From: Flavobacteriales bacterium
GTDB taxonomy: Bacteria > Bacteroidota > Bacteroidia > Flavobacteriales > Flavobacteriaceae
NCBI GenBank assembly: GCA_027023475.1
Contig: JALVVJ010000106.1
Span: 1 to 35,774, forward strand
Direction: 5' to 3'
Length of the DNA: 35,774 bases
Part shown: piece by piece, positions 34,717 through 35,774 of the stretch
Layout of the letters: each line of letters starts with the position of its first letter
Position numbering within the stretch: position 1 is the first letter of the stretch
Position numbers and translations under genes: made by a program
The notes under the pieces: generated by a model
What the model saw: only the letters and a program-made list of their open reading frames with translations
What the model was told of the DNA's origin: nothing
The model's database searches: none

Positions 34717-35774
34717 ATGGATTGGAAATTTATATTGGCAAGCACGGTTGTTTTCCTCATTGTGGTTCAGCTTTTGGTGATTATGTTGCTCTGGGCCAAG
34801 GCCAAGCTATTGCCCGGCGGCAAGGTCAAAATCATTGTTAACGACGAAAAAGAACTGGAAGTGCCGGCCGGCGGAACCTTGTTGTCCACGTTGAGCGAAC
34901 AGGGCATTTTCCTGCCTTCGGCCTGTGGCGGAAAGGGTAGCTGCTTGCAATGCAAGGTGCGCGTGCTCGAAGGCGGAGGCGAATTGCTGCCTACCGAAGA
35001 ACCGCATTTTACCAAAAAAGAAAAAGAAGAAGGTTGGCGCTTGGGTTGCCAGGTCAAGGTAAAGGAAGATATGAAGGTCGAAGTGCCCGAAGAAGTGTTC
35101 GGCGTCAAAAAATGGGAAGCCACCGTGGTGTCGAACTACAATGTGGCCTCGTTTATCAAGGAGTTTGTGGTTGAAGTGCCCGAAGACATCAATTACAAGC
35201 CCGGCGGATATATCCAAATCGATGTGCCGCCCGTTACGGTTCATTACAAAGACATCGACATTACCGCCCACCCCGAAGAGCATCCCGGCCAGCCCGACAA
35301 ATTCAAGCCCATTTGGGACAAATACAACCTTTGGCCCTTGGTGATGCGCAATGACGAGGAAATCACCCGTGCCTATTCCATGGCCAGTTATCCGGCCGAA
35401 GGCCGGCGCATCATGCTCAATGTGCGAATTGCCACGCCACCCTGGGACCGCAAGAAAAATACCTGGATGGACGTGAATCCGGGTATTGCATCTTCCTATA
35501 TTTTCTCGCGCAAACCGGGCGACAAGGTGATTATTTCGGGCCCTTACGGGGAGTTCTTTATCAACGAAGACAGCGATTCCGAAATGGTTTACATTGGCGG
35601 TGGTGCGGGTATGGCGCCCATGCGGTCGCACTTGTTCCACCTGTTCAAAACCCTGAAAACCAACCGGAAGGTAAGCTATTGGTATGGCGGACGTTCGCGA
35701 ATGGAATTGTTCTACTTGGATCATTTCCGCGGCTTGGAACGCGAATTTCCCAACTTTAAATTCTACGTGGTGCT
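34717..35774 (+). CDS. nqrF: Na+-NQR subunit F, NADH-oxidising (3' partial)
   Basis: 352 complete codons are visible, and the gene continues beyond the window. One N-terminal membrane helix (about 5-27) comes first. A 2Fe-2S ferredoxin domain follows with Cys70, Cys76, Cys79 ([11 protein letters not shown]) and Cys111 (RLGC). The FAD domain has RAYSMASYP at about 222-230, and the NADH-binding start is [13 protein letters not shown] near 307-319. NqrF is the entry point for electrons from NADH. The ATG at 34717 directly precedes the membrane helix and is the natural start. Confidence 0.96.
   Translation, partial: MDWKFILASTVVFLIVVQLLVIMLLWAKAKLLPGGKVKIIVNDEKELEVPAGGTLLSTLSEQGIFLPSACGGKGSCLQCKVRVLEGGGELLPTEEPHFTKKEKEEGWRLGCQVKVKEDMKVEVPEEVFGVKKWEATVVSNYNVASFIKEFVVEVPEDINYKPGGYIQIDVPPVTVHYKDIDITAHPEEHPGQPDKFKPIWDKYNLWPLVMRNDEEITRAYSMASYPAEGRRIMLNVRIATPPWDRKKNTWMDVNPGIASSYIFSRKPGDKVIISGPYGEFFINEDSDSEMVYIGGGAGMAPMRSHLFHLFKTLKTNRKVSYWYGGRSRMELFYLDHFRGLEREFPNFKFYVV

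Noticed and set aside
1-35774. tRNA or rRNA genes
   Set aside because: I saw no tRNA cloverleaf with a GGTTCGAATCC-like arm or any rRNA segment on either strand; a short one could still be missed without a search tool.

Overview
The window comes from a Bacteroidota (probably Flavobacteriia-like) chromosome. The evidence is a protein with type IX-secretion-style C-terminus, promoters of the TTTG / TAnnTTTG type, adjacent DPP-IV and POT peptide-use genes, an Na+-pumping NADH dehydrogenase (nqr) operon, and genes without strong Shine-Dalgarno sites. I cannot name the genus.

Positions 1-14800 hold a nearly complete type III-B CRISPR-Cas locus, all on the plus strand. It starts with the C-terminal part of a CorA-like membrane effector (cut by the window edge) and a small unknown membrane protein. 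Then come cmr1-like, cas10 (no HD nuclease visible, GGDD present), cmr3, cmr4, cmr5 and a cmr6 with an extra C-terminal domain, followed by cas6, a reverse transcriptase-Cas1 fusion and cas2. The CorA plus HD-less Cas10 pairing is that of systems known to signal with SAM-AMP. About 2.2 kb separates cas2 from its array: a GC-rich stretch, a tandem cluster of dRS3-like palindromic repeats, a GIY-YIG nuclease gene on the minus strand, and a long AT-rich leader. The array has 21 repeats of 35 bp and 20 spacers. A good promoter sits just before the first repeat, and the far repeats are degenerate, so the array is read on the plus strand. Several spacers are long inverted repeats, and one looks like a complete intrinsic terminator. 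This is the most striking signal in the window, because the RT-Cas1 could capture spacers from structured RNA.

Positions 14800-18000 are a patchwork: an ankyrin-like hypothetical gene, a DJ-1/PfpI gene on the minus strand with its own promoter and terminator, two small hypothetical genes between direct repeats, and members of a GC-rich interspersed repeat family.

Positions 18018-24632 form a likely peptide-utilisation operon: exported DPP-IV-type peptidase, two POT/MFS transporters and a lipoprotein. Positions 24772-29634 encode a 1620-residue secreted multidomain protein. A second, inverted copy of the GC-rich repeat follows (29673-30037), carrying a nested 163-bp element with perfect 20-bp terminal inverted repeats. 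From 30187 to the window end runs nqrABCDEF, with nqrF cut by the edge.
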